Below are positions 9,824 to 19,100 of a stretch of 64,000 nucleotides of DNA, piece by piece; within the stretch, counting starts at the first letter, position 1; every line of letters begins with the position of its first letter. Under the pieces are notes generated by a model. The model did not search any database. It was not told the origin of the DNA and was given only the letters and a program-made list of their open reading frames with translations. The stretch lies in NCBI GenBank assembly GCA_014379345.1, contig JACMLY010000030.1, positions 248,001-312,000 of the forward strand, written 5' to 3'. The stretch comes from Chitinophagaceae bacterium (GTDB lineage: Bacteria; Bacteroidota; Bacteroidia; Chitinophagales; Chitinophagaceae). The position numbers were made by a program, and so were the translations under genes.

Positions 9824-10798
9824 ATGGATATTAATAAATTGAAGGCGATTGTGTACATAAAATACGGCGGCCCTGAAGTTCTTCACATCAAAGAAGTAGA
9901 AAAACCTTATCCGAAGGACAATGAAGTCTTGATAAAAGTGTATGCAGTATCAATTAATGATTGGGACTGGGGGCTCCTGCAGGGTGACTTCGTAAATCGC
10001 ATGCTTAACGGTTTTCTGAAACCGAAGAGAAAGATACTGGGCTCCGATATTGCGGGGCGAATTGAAGCAGTTGGTAAACATGTAACCCAATTTAAAACAG
10101 GTGATGATGTGTATGGTGATTTGAGCGGTCGCTGGGGAGGCTTCGCTGAATATGTTTGTGCGCCTGAAAACGCTTTAGCGCTGAAACCGTTCAGCATGAG
10201 CTTCCATGAAGCAGCGGCCATACCGCAGGCGGCAATGCTGGCTGCACAGGGTCTTATTGATAAGGGAAAAATTCACCCGGGACAAAAGTTATTGATTAAT
10301 GGTGCGGGCGGGGGCGTTGGTACTTTTGCATTGCAGATTTCCAAGTTATACGGGGTTGAAGTAACTGGCGTTGACAGCACCCGTAAATTGGATATGATGC
10401 GATCAATGGGGTTTGATCATGTCATTGATTATACACGCGAAGATTTCACTAAAAATGGCCAATGTTATGACCTGATCCTTGACGCCAAGACGAATCGTTC
10501 GCTATTCGATTATTCCCGTGCATTATGTCCAAATGGAATTTATGTGACAGTTGGGGGTTCCATCCTTCGACTTCTCCAGGCTTTGTTCCTGGGGCCATGG
10601 ATTTCATTGATCAGTAAAAAGCACATACGTATCGTTGCCCTGAAGGCAAACAAGGATTTATTATATATGAACGAGCTTTTCGAAGCTGGCAAAATGAAAC
10701 CTGTGATAGATGGACCTTACAAACTAAACGAGTTCCGTGAAGCATTCAGGATTTTTGGTAAAGCAGAACATCAGGGAAAAGTAGTAATGACTATCTAA
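9824..10798 (+). CDS. Zinc-independent MDR oxidoreductase (quinone oxidoreductase-like)
   Basis: Medium-chain dehydrogenase/reductase of 324 residues. The N-terminal GroES-like domain (VLIKVYAVSINDWDWGLLQGDF, GSDIAGRIEAVGKHV) is followed by a Rossmann domain with the nucleotide motif INGAGGGVGTFALQ. The zinc-binding cysteine cluster of alcohol dehydrogenases is missing, so it belongs with NAD(P)H-dependent quinone/enone reductases. The end EHQGKVVMTI is typical of the group. The substrate is unknown. It follows the NTF2-like gene on the same strand. Confidence 0.87.
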   Translation: MDINKLKAIVYIKYGGPEVLHIKEVEKPYPKDNEVLIKVYAVSINDWDWGLLQGDFVNRMLNGFLKPKRKILGSDIAGRIEAVGKHVTQFKTGDDVYGDLSGRWGGFAEYVCAPENALALKPFSMSFHEAAAIPQAAMLAAQGLIDKGKIHPGQKLLINGAGGGVGTFALQISKLYGVEVTGVDSTRKLDMMRSMGFDHVIDYTREDFTKNGQCYDLILDAKTNRSLFDYSRALCPNGIYVTVGGSILRLLQALFLGPWISLISKKHIRIVALKANKDLLYMNELFEAGKMKPVIDGPYKLNEFREAFRIFGKAEHQGKVVMTI

Positions 10799-10974
10799 GG
10801 TACGATTGGGTTTCAGTTTTCTGTATTTACATCAAACTTGCAGACACTGAAAAAAGAAGTAAACGAATGGATTTGTAACTCTGCACTTCGTAGAGCATTG
10901 TTCTCTGGCAGACAGTTTGCGACAACCATATGTGAAAGGGATCTGTTCAATTTAATTCTATATATATTTAAACT

Positions 10975-11499
10975 ATGGAACAAGCAATAGAAATCAAAAG
11001 GTTGGAGAATTTACGTAAATACGAAATTCTAGATACTCCGGCAGACGGGGATTTTGATGAAATCACTTCGCTGGCTGCGAAAATTTTTAGTGTTCCTGTA
11101 GCAATCATCACGCTGGTTGACACTAAAAGAATTTGGTTCAAATCTTCATACGGACTTGATGTTGAAGAAATTCCAAGAGATCCGGGATTATGTTGCTCTG
11201 CAATAATGTCGGACGATATTTATATTGTTGAAAACGCCCGTGTTGACCCACGCACACTCGCTAATCCTTTAGTAGCTGGAGTAATGGGTTTGCAATTTTA
11301 CGCAGCCGCACCGTTAAAATCACCAGATGGATACAATTTAGGTACTATATGCATAATTGACAGAACACCAAGAAGATTAGACGCCAGAGAATCATCAATG
11401 CTAATGCAACTTTCAAGAATTGTAATGGACCAGTTTGAGTTAAAGCTTCAATCAAGGTTAATGATAAAGGAAATGCAAAAGAATATTTCTGAACTGTAA
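10975..11499 (+). CDS. GAF domain protein
   Basis: Protein of 174 residues made of one GAF sensory domain and a short C-terminal helix. The pattern RLENLRKYEILDTPADGDFD, ITLVDTKRIWFKSSYG, DPGLCCSAI, NPLVAGVMGLQFYAAAPL and NLGTICIIDRTPR is typical of stand-alone GAF proteins or the front of sensor kinases. No output domain follows, so it may bind a small ligand and work through a partner. A broken relative lies at 45602-46112, sharing NPLVAG, FYA and the GT(I/V)C motif. Confidence 0.85.
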   Translation: MEQAIEIKRLENLRKYEILDTPADGDFDEITSLAAKIFSVPVAIITLVDTKRIWFKSSYGLDVEEIPRDPGLCCSAIMSDDIYIVENARVDPRTLANPLVAGVMGLQFYAAAPLKSPDGYNLGTICIIDRTPRRLDARESSMLMQLSRIVMDQFELKLQSRLMIKEMQKNISEL

Positions 11500-11818
11500 A
11501 AACCTCTGCCCAGGTTGCACCAGCGAAATAAAATAGTGCACTCAACATTGACCTTCTTTTGTTATCAATTCCACTGGGCTGACGTATTTCAATTTTAACG
11601 TTTGTTATTAATTTATACTTCCGGTTTTCAAATGGCATTTGGTCGGTATTTGAAAACAGCGAAAGGCAACTATGCCAATGTTAGAAGCAATAATTCCAGA
11701 TTTATATAACCTGCTCGTAGCTGCGTATATGCCGCAATCCCCCTCTTATATTGTCGTGTTTGCACGGTCTTCAATCTAATTCCGATAGGTACTTTTGGCC
11801 AATTTTATTAAACACAAA
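11500..11818. other. Gap of 319 bases without a gene
   Basis: I see no conserved reading frame, RNA gene or strong hairpin. The TTG at 11795 could extend the next gene by eight codons, but the ATG at 11819 is the more likely start. Confidence 0.5.
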
Positions 11819-12142
11819 ATGGAAAAATTCAATTTAGACAATGACATTCCGGTTTTCTATACAACCGCTGATTCATTTCCTGGAGGCATTCTGGAAGCGC
11901 ATCAAAAACTGCATTCATCAATACCCTTTTCAACTGACCGACGATATTTTGGAATTTCCAGGCTAGAGAATGGAGCTATCGTTTACAAGGCTGCAGCCGA
12001 GGAAAAAAATTCAGGAGAAGCAGAAAAATTAAATCTTGAAACATTTGTAGTAAAAAAGGGAAAATACATTTGTTTAACTGTGACCGACTATGCCAGGGAT
12101 GTTCAAAGCATTGGGAAGGCCTTTCAAAAGCTGATCGACTAA
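11819..12142 (+). CDS. Small protein of unknown function, possibly GyrI-like
   Basis: Protein of 107 residues with no signal peptide. The phrases VFYTTADSFPGGILEAHQKL, RYFGISRLENG and LETFVVKKGKYICLTVTDY suggest a mixed alpha-beta fold like the ligand-binding half of AraC-type effectors (GyrI/SOUL-like), but this is a weak resemblance. Neighbours give no clue. It is probably a real gene, because codon use and length are consistent and the frame is clean. Confidence 0.6.
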   Translation: MEKFNLDNDIPVFYTTADSFPGGILEAHQKLHSSIPFSTDRRYFGISRLENGAIVYKAAAEEKNSGEAEKLNLETFVVKKGKYICLTVTDYARDVQSIGKAFQKLID

Positions 12143-12350
12143 CCCGGCATCGAACCTAATGGGTATTGCATTGAATGGTATCTCCCTGCTGAAAAGGCCG
12201 GCTTGCCTGCAAAGGATGTGAGGTGCATGATTAAATTGGCAGATTGAAACATTTGATCTTCACTCATGCTGCGTGGTATCGGCAGTGCTTGAGAAAAAGC
12301 ATCGGTCAAAGTGTTTTAATACTACCTGTTTCTACAGCACATTGATAATT

Positions 12351-12358
12351 TATATTTG
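12351..12358 (+). promoter_or_regulatory. Predicted promoter -7 box (TATATTTG)
   Basis: Exact match to TAnnTTTG, about 70 bases before the ATG at 12427, with a TTT element about 20 bases upstream. Its position argues that the TTG at 12361 is not the start of the following gene. Confidence 0.5.
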
Positions 12359-12426
12359 AATTGTTATTTCAATTTTTGCGATCCAACCACAGAATGCGTA
12401 ACCTTGTAAGAATTCAAAACAATTAT

Positions 12427-12891
12427 ATGAAGGTAAATATTGTGTTTATAGGAATTACTGCAGCCCTCCTGTCCTGCATGGAAAAAACAGAAGATGATTC
12501 TTCCAAGAAAACCTCCGCTCCGATAGTCGGAACCTGGAAGCTTATTACGGGGACACTTATAGAAAAGGGTGATACAGTGGTTACGGAGTATACAAGAAAT
12601 GCATCCTTCCTTAAAATCATTAATGATACGCATTTCGCTTTTATACACCATGATCTGCATAAAGGCAAGGACTCCGCTGCTGTTTTCTCGTCTGGAGGCG
12701 GTAGCTATTCACTTAAAGACAGTTTGTACACCGAACACCTGGAATATTGCAGTGCCAGGGAATGGGAGGGCCATGATTTTACTTTTACGATTGATATAAA
12801 AAATGATACTCTTATTCAGAGCGGTGTTGAAAAAATTGAAAGCGAGGGCATAAACAGGGTAAACATCGAAAAATATGTACGGGTGAAATGA
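12427..12891 (+). CDS. Lipocalin-like lipoprotein
   Basis: Predicted lipoprotein of 154 residues with leader MKVNIVFIGITAALLSC. After the lipobox a linker rich in charged residues leads to VGTWKLITGTLIEKGD, the strand start typical of lipocalin-like domains, and regularly spaced beta strands follow (SFLKIINDTHFAFIHHD, DFTFTIDIKNDTLIQSG). Such proteins are anchored in an envelope membrane; the ligand is unknown. The ATG at 12427 is chosen over an upstream TTG because it starts exactly at the signal peptide. Confidence 0.7.
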   Translation: MKVNIVFIGITAALLSCMEKTEDDSSKKTSAPIVGTWKLITGTLIEKGDTVVTEYTRNASFLKIINDTHFAFIHHDLHKGKDSAAVFSSGGGSYSLKDSLYTEHLEYCSAREWEGHDFTFTIDIKNDTLIQSGVEKIESEGINRVNIEKYVRVK

Positions 12892-12965
12892 TCTGCCGAT
12901 CATTTTCAGCATTCAAGCAAGGTATAAACTGAAGTTAACTTCGGAAATAAAATATTCAATAGTAT

Positions 12966-13709
12966 ATGCCAAAGGACAACCACACCAAAGATTTGCGGAA
13001 GGAAGCGAAATTGACAGCAAAATTATTCGTCGAAAAACTATCCGGCTTTCAATCAAAAACCGAATTGGAAAAAAATCAACGGTTTTTCAGGGACGCTGAC
13101 AGCAGCGGAAATAAATTTTTCGGCGTTCGATGGTTGGTGGTGTTTAAGTTGGCAAAAGAGTTTACGGGGATGGATTTGAAAGAAATTGAGAAGCTGCTGG
13201 ATAGCAAATTTTACGAAGTGAGAATGGGTGCTGTCAGCATCATGGATTTCCAGGCAAGAAATAAAAAAACCACAGAAGACAGGAAGAAGGAGTTATTTGA
13301 CCTGTATATCCGCCGGCACGACAGTATTAATAATTGGGACCTGGTAGACAGATCTGCCCCTTATGTTGTTGGTGGTTACCTGTCTGATAAACCGCGTAAG
13401 ATATTATACAAGCTGGCAACATCTAAAAATCCATGGGAGCGAAGAACGGCTATTGTCAGTACCTATTTTTTTATCAGGCAGGGGGATATCAATGATACTT
13501 TTAAGATCGCTGAAATCCTGGTTAACGACGAACACGACCTGATACAGAAAGCCGTGGGAAGTTGGATCCGGGAGGCGGGGAAAAAGGACAAGCAAAAGCT
13601 TATTGATTTTTTAGATAAATTTTCAGTAAAAATGCCGCGTGTTATGCTTCGCTATGCCATTGAAAAATTTGATAAGAAACAGCGCGAGTTCTATTTGAAT
13701 ATAGAGTAA
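12966..13709 (+). CDS. DNA alkylation repair enzyme, AlkD-like (HEAT-like)
   Basis: Cytosolic protein of 247 residues composed of helical ALK/HEAT-like repeats. Family cues are FFGVRWLVVFKLAKEF near the N-terminus, SIMDFQARNK, and the block INNWDLVDRSAPYVVGGYL, where AlkD proteins place the W-D-x-x-D active-site stretch, followed by NPWERRTAIVST. AlkD relatives remove bulky or cationic alkylated bases without base flipping. All of these features are visible here, so activity is plausible, but substrate is not known. It stands alone. Confidence 0.85.
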   Translation: MPKDNHTKDLRKEAKLTAKLFVEKLSGFQSKTELEKNQRFFRDADSSGNKFFGVRWLVVFKLAKEFTGMDLKEIEKLLDSKFYEVRMGAVSIMDFQARNKKTTEDRKKELFDLYIRRHDSINNWDLVDRSAPYVVGGYLSDKPRKILYKLATSKNPWERRTAIVSTYFFIRQGDINDTFKIAEILVNDEHDLIQKAVGSWIREAGKKDKQKLIDFLDKFSVKMPRVMLRYAIEKFDKKQREFYLNIE

Positions 13710-13901
13710 CTAAGACTCAACTTCATTTCGAACGGAGCCATATGGTCTTATGATCGCATAGGGATACTGCGTAGTGAGAAATCTCATAAAATTTTTGATG
13801 GCGGCGAATAGCGGTCATCTCTCAATTTTAGGAGATCTCTCCCTGTCGGTCGGGATGACAATCGCTTTTTTAGGGTTGCTTTATTGATAGACCGATTGTA
13901 A

Positions 13902-15407
13902 CTACTTTCTTCTTCCTATTTTTTTTGTAACTGTTTGCCATACCGGAACAACATCCGGAGAAATCTTTAACAATACAACCCCGCTTATATACAGTGTTAC
14001 AAAAGCAATACTTCGCAGAATGATCCACCAAAACCCATGATAATCGGAAAACAAAAAATGGCAAATTAAATAACACACAACCCCCAAAAGAATTGTATAA
14101 ACCGTTTTCGCATTGAAAGGTTGCATATTGAATTTTTTCAACAGAAACGTGTACCTGATCACATTGTAGATAGTTAACGCGATCAGGTTTGAGATGGCAG
14201 TTCCGGGAACTCCCATGGATTTTGTGAGAATATAATTTAATGGTAAGGTCAGCGAAAGCAAAATGATGCCGGTAAAAAATTCAAATTTCCAATAAGTAGA
14301 AGTGGCGATGATCTGCGAATTGAGTCCCGTGCCCATATCGATGATACGCATCAGGCCAATGAATAAAAATACATAGCGGGCCGATAAATAATTTTGCTGT
14401 AAGTTGAAGGTAAATACTCCATCGGTGAAGTTGATCCAGATAAGAACGAACATTCCTACAGAAAACAATAGCTGATTGATCGAGGAGCGTTGATAGATCT
14501 GGTTCAGACGGGCAAAATCTTTATTTTTCCAGGCCTGCGATAAAGGTCCGATGGAAGAGGATATAATAGCCCGTTGCGGAGCCTGGATCAGGCTGGCCAT
14601 ATTTTGTGCCAGCGTGTAGATCGCCGCAAAGGCAAGGCCATTCTTTAATACAGCTGCGATAAGAATAGTATCGAATACATTGGCTATGCTAAAGACAAGG
14701 CCTCCTCCCCACACAAATGCCGCCATGGCAACGATTTTTTTAAAGAATTTTTTTGTCACCCGGCTGATAGAAAAGGTAAAATGAATCTGATTGGTAACAA
14801 CAAGGTAGGTAAGTAGAATGCCCGCGATCCCAATGTAAGTAAAGGCAAACAATTTAATGAACAGGGTAAAATATTTGATGACGCCCGTAAGTACCAGGAC
14901 AATCAGAAGGGTCGTGAATGCACGAAATTGCACCTCCCTTAAAAAATTGGTAAATATTGATTTTTTGAGTTGCCAGGCGAAAGCTTCCAGCAATGAATAA
15001 ATGGTGAGACCAAATCCAAAAGGAAAAATCCAGAAATAATATCTCACAAGTTGGGGAGAATTGGTTCCATATTTTCTGATCACAAGATCTTTAAAGATCA
15101 ACCCATTCAGCATGATGATCAGAAACCCGATAAAGCTTGTGAATAACGCAAAACTGATCATGTCGTTTTTGTGGGGCGGGAGATTATCATTGTAATAGGG
15201 AAAAAATTTATAGATATATGCATTCATGCCCAGGTTCGCAAAGGCGAATATGATATTGGCTATGGCAATAAATACACCCGTTAAACCGTACTGGGTTTGT
15301 GAAAAACCTCCTTCCCGTGCGAATAACCATGTATTGAAAAATCCAAGGGCAAAGCCGAAATAAACAATGAAGGAAGAAATAATACTTTGCCGCCGGATAT
15401 TACTCAT
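13902..15407 (-). CDS. Polysaccharide/O-antigen flippase-like membrane protein
   Basis: Polytopic protein of 501 residues with about 12-14 hydrophobic segments, the layout of Wzx/MATE-like exporters (MOP superfamily). The opening IRRQSIISSFIVYFGFALGFFNTWLF and later GTGLNSQIIATSTYWKFEF are typical of Bacteroidota 'lipopolysaccharide biosynthesis protein' members. It probably flips a lipid-linked oligosaccharide across the inner membrane. No glycosyltransferases lie beside it, so the glycan is unknown. It ends in a Lys/Arg-rich tail. Confidence 0.82.
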   Translation of the reverse strand: MSNIRRQSIISSFIVYFGFALGFFNTWLFAREGGFSQTQYGLTGVFIAIANIIFAFANLGMNAYIYKFFPYYNDNLPPHKNDMISFALFTSFIGFLIIMLNGLIFKDLVIRKYGTNSPQLVRYYFWIFPFGFGLTIYSLLEAFAWQLKKSIFTNFLREVQFRAFTTLLIVLVLTGVIKYFTLFIKLFAFTYIGIAGILLTYLVVTNQIHFTFSISRVTKKFFKKIVAMAAFVWGGGLVFSIANVFDTILIAAVLKNGLAFAAIYTLAQNMASLIQAPQRAIISSSIGPLSQAWKNKDFARLNQIYQRSSINQLLFSVGMFVLIWINFTDGVFTFNLQQNYLSARYVFLFIGLMRIIDMGTGLNSQIIATSTYWKFEFFTGIILLSLTLPLNYILTKSMGVPGTAISNLIALTIYNVIRYTFLLKKFNMQPFNAKTVYTILLGVVCYLICHFLFSDYHGFWWIILRSIAFVTLYISGVVLLKISPDVVPVWQTVTKKIGRRK

Positions 15408-15424
15408 GCAGTTATTTTAAGACT

Positions 15425-15495
15425 TTTGCAGACAAAGATGGTTCGACTTCGGTTCGAATGCGCTCACCATTCAATGGTTCGACTTCGCTCACCAT
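15425..15495. repeat. Short direct repeats (GGTTCGACTTCG...CTCACCATT)
   Basis: The phrase GGTTCGACTTCG...GCTCACCATT occurs twice in tandem with small changes between two minus-strand genes. The word CTTCGACTTCGCTCAGGA at about 30052 resembles it. No coding potential is seen. Confidence 0.6.
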
Positions 15496-17160
15496 TTAAT
15501 CGGTTTTTTTTGTCAGGATGTAGAAGTTCCGGTCGACAATGAAAGTTTTGCCATCGTAACCATTGGAAAGATCAAGTGTTTTCCAATCCCGCGCGGGTTG
15601 GATCCATTCCTGCTTTTCATCGCCCAACTTTATTTTAACCTTCATGTCGAACGCTTCCACACAGTCAGACCAGCGATAACTCACAGAACGGGCATTCAAC
15701 TTATATTCAAGTACCGGGATTTTTATGGTTCGTAAATACTGATCGAATAGTTTTGAGAAATCGGTACCAGACTCTTTACTGATGTATTCTTCAACATCTT
15801 TACTATTAACAGTTTTATGGTAAAAGACTGCATTCAATCCTCTAAGTATCTGCCTGAATTTATTGTCATCGTTGATTATCTGCCTGATCGTGTGTAATAG
15901 GTTTGCTCCTTTCGGGTACATATCACCGGAACCTTCCTGGTTTACCCCATATGGCCCAACTACAGGAATATCATTTTCAATGCTTTTCCTGATTCCTGTC
16001 AGATAATCGTTGCCAGCTTCCTTGCCGAACTCGCATTCTGTAAAAAGAACTTCTGAATAAGTAGTGAATCCTTCATGTATCCACATATCAGCGATATCGT
16101 TGGTGGTAATATTATTCGCAAACCATTCATGACCGCTTTCGTGTACAATGATAAAATCCCATTTTTTTCCCCATCCGGTTCCTGAAAGATCATTGCCGAG
16201 ATAGCCATTCTGGTATTTATTGCCATAAGCAATTGCGCTTTGATGTTCCATTCCCAGATGTGGCGATTCAACCAGCTTATAACTGTCTTCATAGAACGGG
16301 TAAGGTCCAAACCAGTATTCGAAACATTTCAACATGGCCGGAACCTGGCGAAATTGTTGTTTGGCTTTTTGAAGATTATAATCCAGTACCCAAAACTGGC
16401 AATCCAATTTTCCCTTTTCACCATTATATGTTTCGTCCCAGCTCGCATATTTGCCTATGTAAGGAACAATATTGTAATTATTGATCGGATTGGTAACCGC
16501 CCAGCGGTAGGTCATTAAGCCAGCACTAAAGCTTTGTTTTCCCATAAATCTTCCATTGGCCACAGCAACCAACGTGTCGGGTATTGTGATATTAATGAAA
16601 GCACTATCCGGTTCGTCACTTTGATGATCTTTGCAAGGATACCAAGCACTGGCTCCCAATCCCTGGCAGGCAACGCTCATCCATGGCCGTCCCAGGCTAT
16701 CCTTGGCAAATATCCATCCACCCTGCCACGGCGGATGGACAGCGATCTTCGGGTTGCCTCTGAATACTATGACAATTGTGTGTAAAGAATCTTTTTTTAG
16801 CGGTTGGGGAAAGTTTATATAATAGATATTTCCTTCACGGGTAAACTTGTATTGATCATCGCCTGAGTAAGCCCGAGAAATTTGCATCGGCTGTTGCAGA
16901 TCGACCTGCATACGATTTCCGGGTTTCAGCACACGGAACTGAATTTCACATTTTCCTTCAATAGCCCTGTTATTATAATCCGTGTTAAAAGCTACATGGT
17001 AGCTGACAACATCCCACCAGGCCCGCTCGGGGGTGATAGAACCTCTCAAAGTATCCTGCCTGGTAAATTTTTTTTTCTGTTGCAACGGCTGTCCTGAGCA
17101 GGATACGAGCACAAAAAAACAAATCACAGAACATATTGTCATCTCAATTCTTATCAGCAT
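15496..17160 (-). CDS. M1-family metallopeptidase lipoprotein
   Basis: Zinc aminopeptidase-type protein of 554 residues from the ATG at 17160. The leader MLIRIEMTICSVICFFVLVSC ends in a lipobox, so the enzyme should be membrane-anchored outside the cytosol. The HEXXH-X18-E zinc site is intact in HESGHEWFANN...WIHEGF, and the substrate motif GMEHQS replaces the usual GAMEN. The N-terminal beta domain (VVSYHVAFNTDYNNRAIEGK) is present, but the large C-terminal helical domain of long M1 enzymes is absent, which is common in the shorter branch. An ATG 84 bases upstream would spoil the signal peptide. Divergent from the next gene. Confidence 0.9.
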   Translation of the reverse strand: MLIRIEMTICSVICFFVLVSCSGQPLQQKKKFTRQDTLRGSITPERAWWDVVSYHVAFNTDYNNRAIEGKCEIQFRVLKPGNRMQVDLQQPMQISRAYSGDDQYKFTREGNIYYINFPQPLKKDSLHTIVIVFRGNPKIAVHPPWQGGWIFAKDSLGRPWMSVACQGLGASAWYPCKDHQSDEPDSAFINITIPDTLVAVANGRFMGKQSFSAGLMTYRWAVTNPINNYNIVPYIGKYASWDETYNGEKGKLDCQFWVLDYNLQKAKQQFRQVPAMLKCFEYWFGPYPFYEDSYKLVESPHLGMEHQSAIAYGNKYQNGYLGNDLSGTGWGKKWDFIIVHESGHEWFANNITTNDIADMWIHEGFTTYSEVLFTECEFGKEAGNDYLTGIRKSIENDIPVVGPYGVNQEGSGDMYPKGANLLHTIRQIINDDNKFRQILRGLNAVFYHKTVNSKDVEEYISKESGTDFSKLFDQYLRTIKIPVLEYKLNARSVSYRWSDCVEAFDMKVKIKLGDEKQEWIQPARDWKTLDLSNGYDGKTFIVDRNFYILTKKTD

Positions 17161-17269
17161 AAAAGTAGATATGAAAGTAAGTATTGGAGCGGTTGGATCA
17201 GCATTAATATATTTACAAATAAAGGCTCTTGTTCGTTGATTCATTAAATTTAAGCTGAGATTATAATAT

Positions 17270-18961
17270 ATGAGTGAAAAGATTATTTTTTTAAGGAGTT
17301 ACTCATCAAACGGTCATATATCTGTCTTGAACATATGCTCTCTATCAGCAGCTTTACTACTTGTTGCATGTAGCTTCAATTCCTGCACCAATACCACATC
17401 ATCTGCAAAGCAGGTTTTTTATTATAATGAGCAATCGGGTATTGCAACACTTGATCCGGCGTTCGCTAAAAATCAATCCATCATGTGGGCTGTTCACCAG
17501 GTGTATAATACATTGGTTGAAACGGATGCCTCATTGAATATTGTTCCTTCACTTGCAAAAAACTGGGATGTATCGCCCGACAGACTGATGTATACATTTC
17601 ATTTGCGGACGGATGTATTTTTTCATGATAATGAAATTTTTACCGGTGGCAAGGGTAGAAAGATGAGGGCGCAGGATGTCGAGTACAGTTTCCGGAGAAT
17701 AACAGATCGCAGTACCGCAAGCAGCGGCGCCTGGATCTTTAACAACCGTGTTGATAGCGTACATGGCTTCAGGGCACTCGATGATTCCACTTTCCAACTC
17801 AGATTGATACGGCCATTTACACCGGTGCTTGGATTGTTAAGTATGCAATATTGTTCAATAGTTCCCAGGGAAGTAATTGATAAGTATGGAAAGGATTTCA
17901 GAAATCATCCCTGTGGTACGGGTCCGTTTCAGTTCAAATCCTGGGAGGAAGGGCAGTCATTGATCTTAATAAAAAATGAAAAATATTTTGAAAGGGATAG
18001 TTCCGGCCAAAGACTTCCATACCTCGATGCAATCAAAACTACTTTCTACGATAGTAAGGCAACAGAATTTTTACTCTTCCAACAGGGAAAGCTTGATTTC
18101 ATTAACGATATTGATGCATCGTTTAAAGATGAGGTCTTAACAAAAAAAGGAGCGTTAAGACAGGAATGGAAGGATAAGATCGTGTTGTTCAAGCATCCTT
18201 ATTTAAACACAGAATACCTTGGTATGCTCATCGATAGCACGAATGAGTTGGTTAAAAATTCTCCCCTGAGATTTAAAAAAATCAGGCAGGCTATCAATTA
18301 TGGGTTTGATCGGCGGAAAATGATCCTCTACCTCCGCAATTCCATTGGTATTCCTGCAGAAAGCGGATTTGTTCCGGCAGGTCTCCCATCGTTCGACTCA
18401 ACGATCGTAAAAGGGTACACGTACAATCCATCAAAGGCAAGGCGATTACTGAAAGAGGCAGGTTTTTCAGATGATCATCCCGTTCCTTCAATAAAACTGT
18501 TGACGATCGCTGTGTATGGAGACCTGGCGAGTTTTATTGCGAAAGAACTGGAAGATATCGGTTTGAAAGTGCAGGTGGAAATTATACAAAAAAGTTTATT
18601 ACTTGAATACACGGCTAAATCACAGGCATTGTTTTTCCGCGGGAGCTGGATAGCTGATTACCCGGATGCAGAAAATTACCTGAGTGTTTTCTATGGAAAA
18701 AATCCTGCACCACCAAACTATACACGGTATAAGAATCCGGTTTTCGATGCCTTGTATGAAGAGGCACTGCTTGTTACCGATGACTCGATAAGATTGAAAT
18801 TATACCAGCAGTTGGATCAGATGGTGATCAATGATGCCCCGGTTATTCCTTTGTGGTACGATGAAGTGATCCGTATCGTTCATCCCTGGATCAGGGGATT
18901 TCAGCCAAATGGATTGAACCTTCTTGAACTGCGGAGGCTCTCAAAAGTTAGCGCGCTATAA
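17270..18961 (+). CDS. ABC transporter substrate-binding lipoprotein, peptide/nickel family (SBP_bac_5)
   Basis: Solute-binding protein of 563 residues. The leader ends at LLLVACSFNSC, giving a lipobox. Family-5 marks are clear: GIATLDPAFAKNQSIMWAVHQVYNTL, the LAKNWDVSPDRLMYTFHLR block, FHDNEIF, GTGPFQFKSW and the late NYTRYKNPVFDALYEEA. Members bind oligopeptides, nickel or similar ligands for an ABC importer. No permease or ATPase genes lie nearby, so its partner system is elsewhere. The gene is divergent from the M1 peptidase; a peptidase and peptide-binding pair is suggestive, but joint function is inference. Confidence 0.9.
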   Translation: MSEKIIFLRSYSSNGHISVLNICSLSAALLLVACSFNSCTNTTSSAKQVFYYNEQSGIATLDPAFAKNQSIMWAVHQVYNTLVETDASLNIVPSLAKNWDVSPDRLMYTFHLRTDVFFHDNEIFTGGKGRKMRAQDVEYSFRRITDRSTASSGAWIFNNRVDSVHGFRALDDSTFQLRLIRPFTPVLGLLSMQYCSIVPREVIDKYGKDFRNHPCGTGPFQFKSWEEGQSLILIKNEKYFERDSSGQRLPYLDAIKTTFYDSKATEFLLFQQGKLDFINDIDASFKDEVLTKKGALRQEWKDKIVLFKHPYLNTEYLGMLIDSTNELVKNSPLRFKKIRQAINYGFDRRKMILYLRNSIGIPAESGFVPAGLPSFDSTIVKGYTYNPSKARRLLKEAGFSDDHPVPSIKLLTIAVYGDLASFIAKELEDIGLKVQVEIIQKSLLLEYTAKSQALFFRGSWIADYPDAENYLSVFYGKNPAPPNYTRYKNPVFDALYEEALLVTDDSIRLKLYQQLDQMVINDAPVIPLWYDEVIRIVHPWIRGFQPNGLNLLELRRLSKVSAL

Positions 18962-18967
18962 AATATT

Positions 18968-19088
18968 CTATGTTCCTTCTATGTTTCTATGATCCTATGT
19001 GGTAAATTGACTTTGAGTTAGGGAATCTTAAAAACTGTGAAAGATTTTTTTTACCACATAGGATCATAGAAACATAGAAGGAACATAG
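18968..19088. repeat. Inverted repeat with perfect 38-base arms
   Basis: The segment 18968-19005 is the exact reverse complement of 19051-19088, with a 45-base loop. The arms are built from the words TTCTATG/TTTCTATGATCCTATG. It fills the gap between the convergent peptide-binding protein and msrA genes, so it could act as a two-way terminator. Confidence 0.95.
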
Positions 19089-19100
19089 AGGATGAGCAAT

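Noticed and set aside
15425..15495. Direct repeats as a protein-binding iteron
   Set aside because: Only two imperfect copies and no replication gene nearby.
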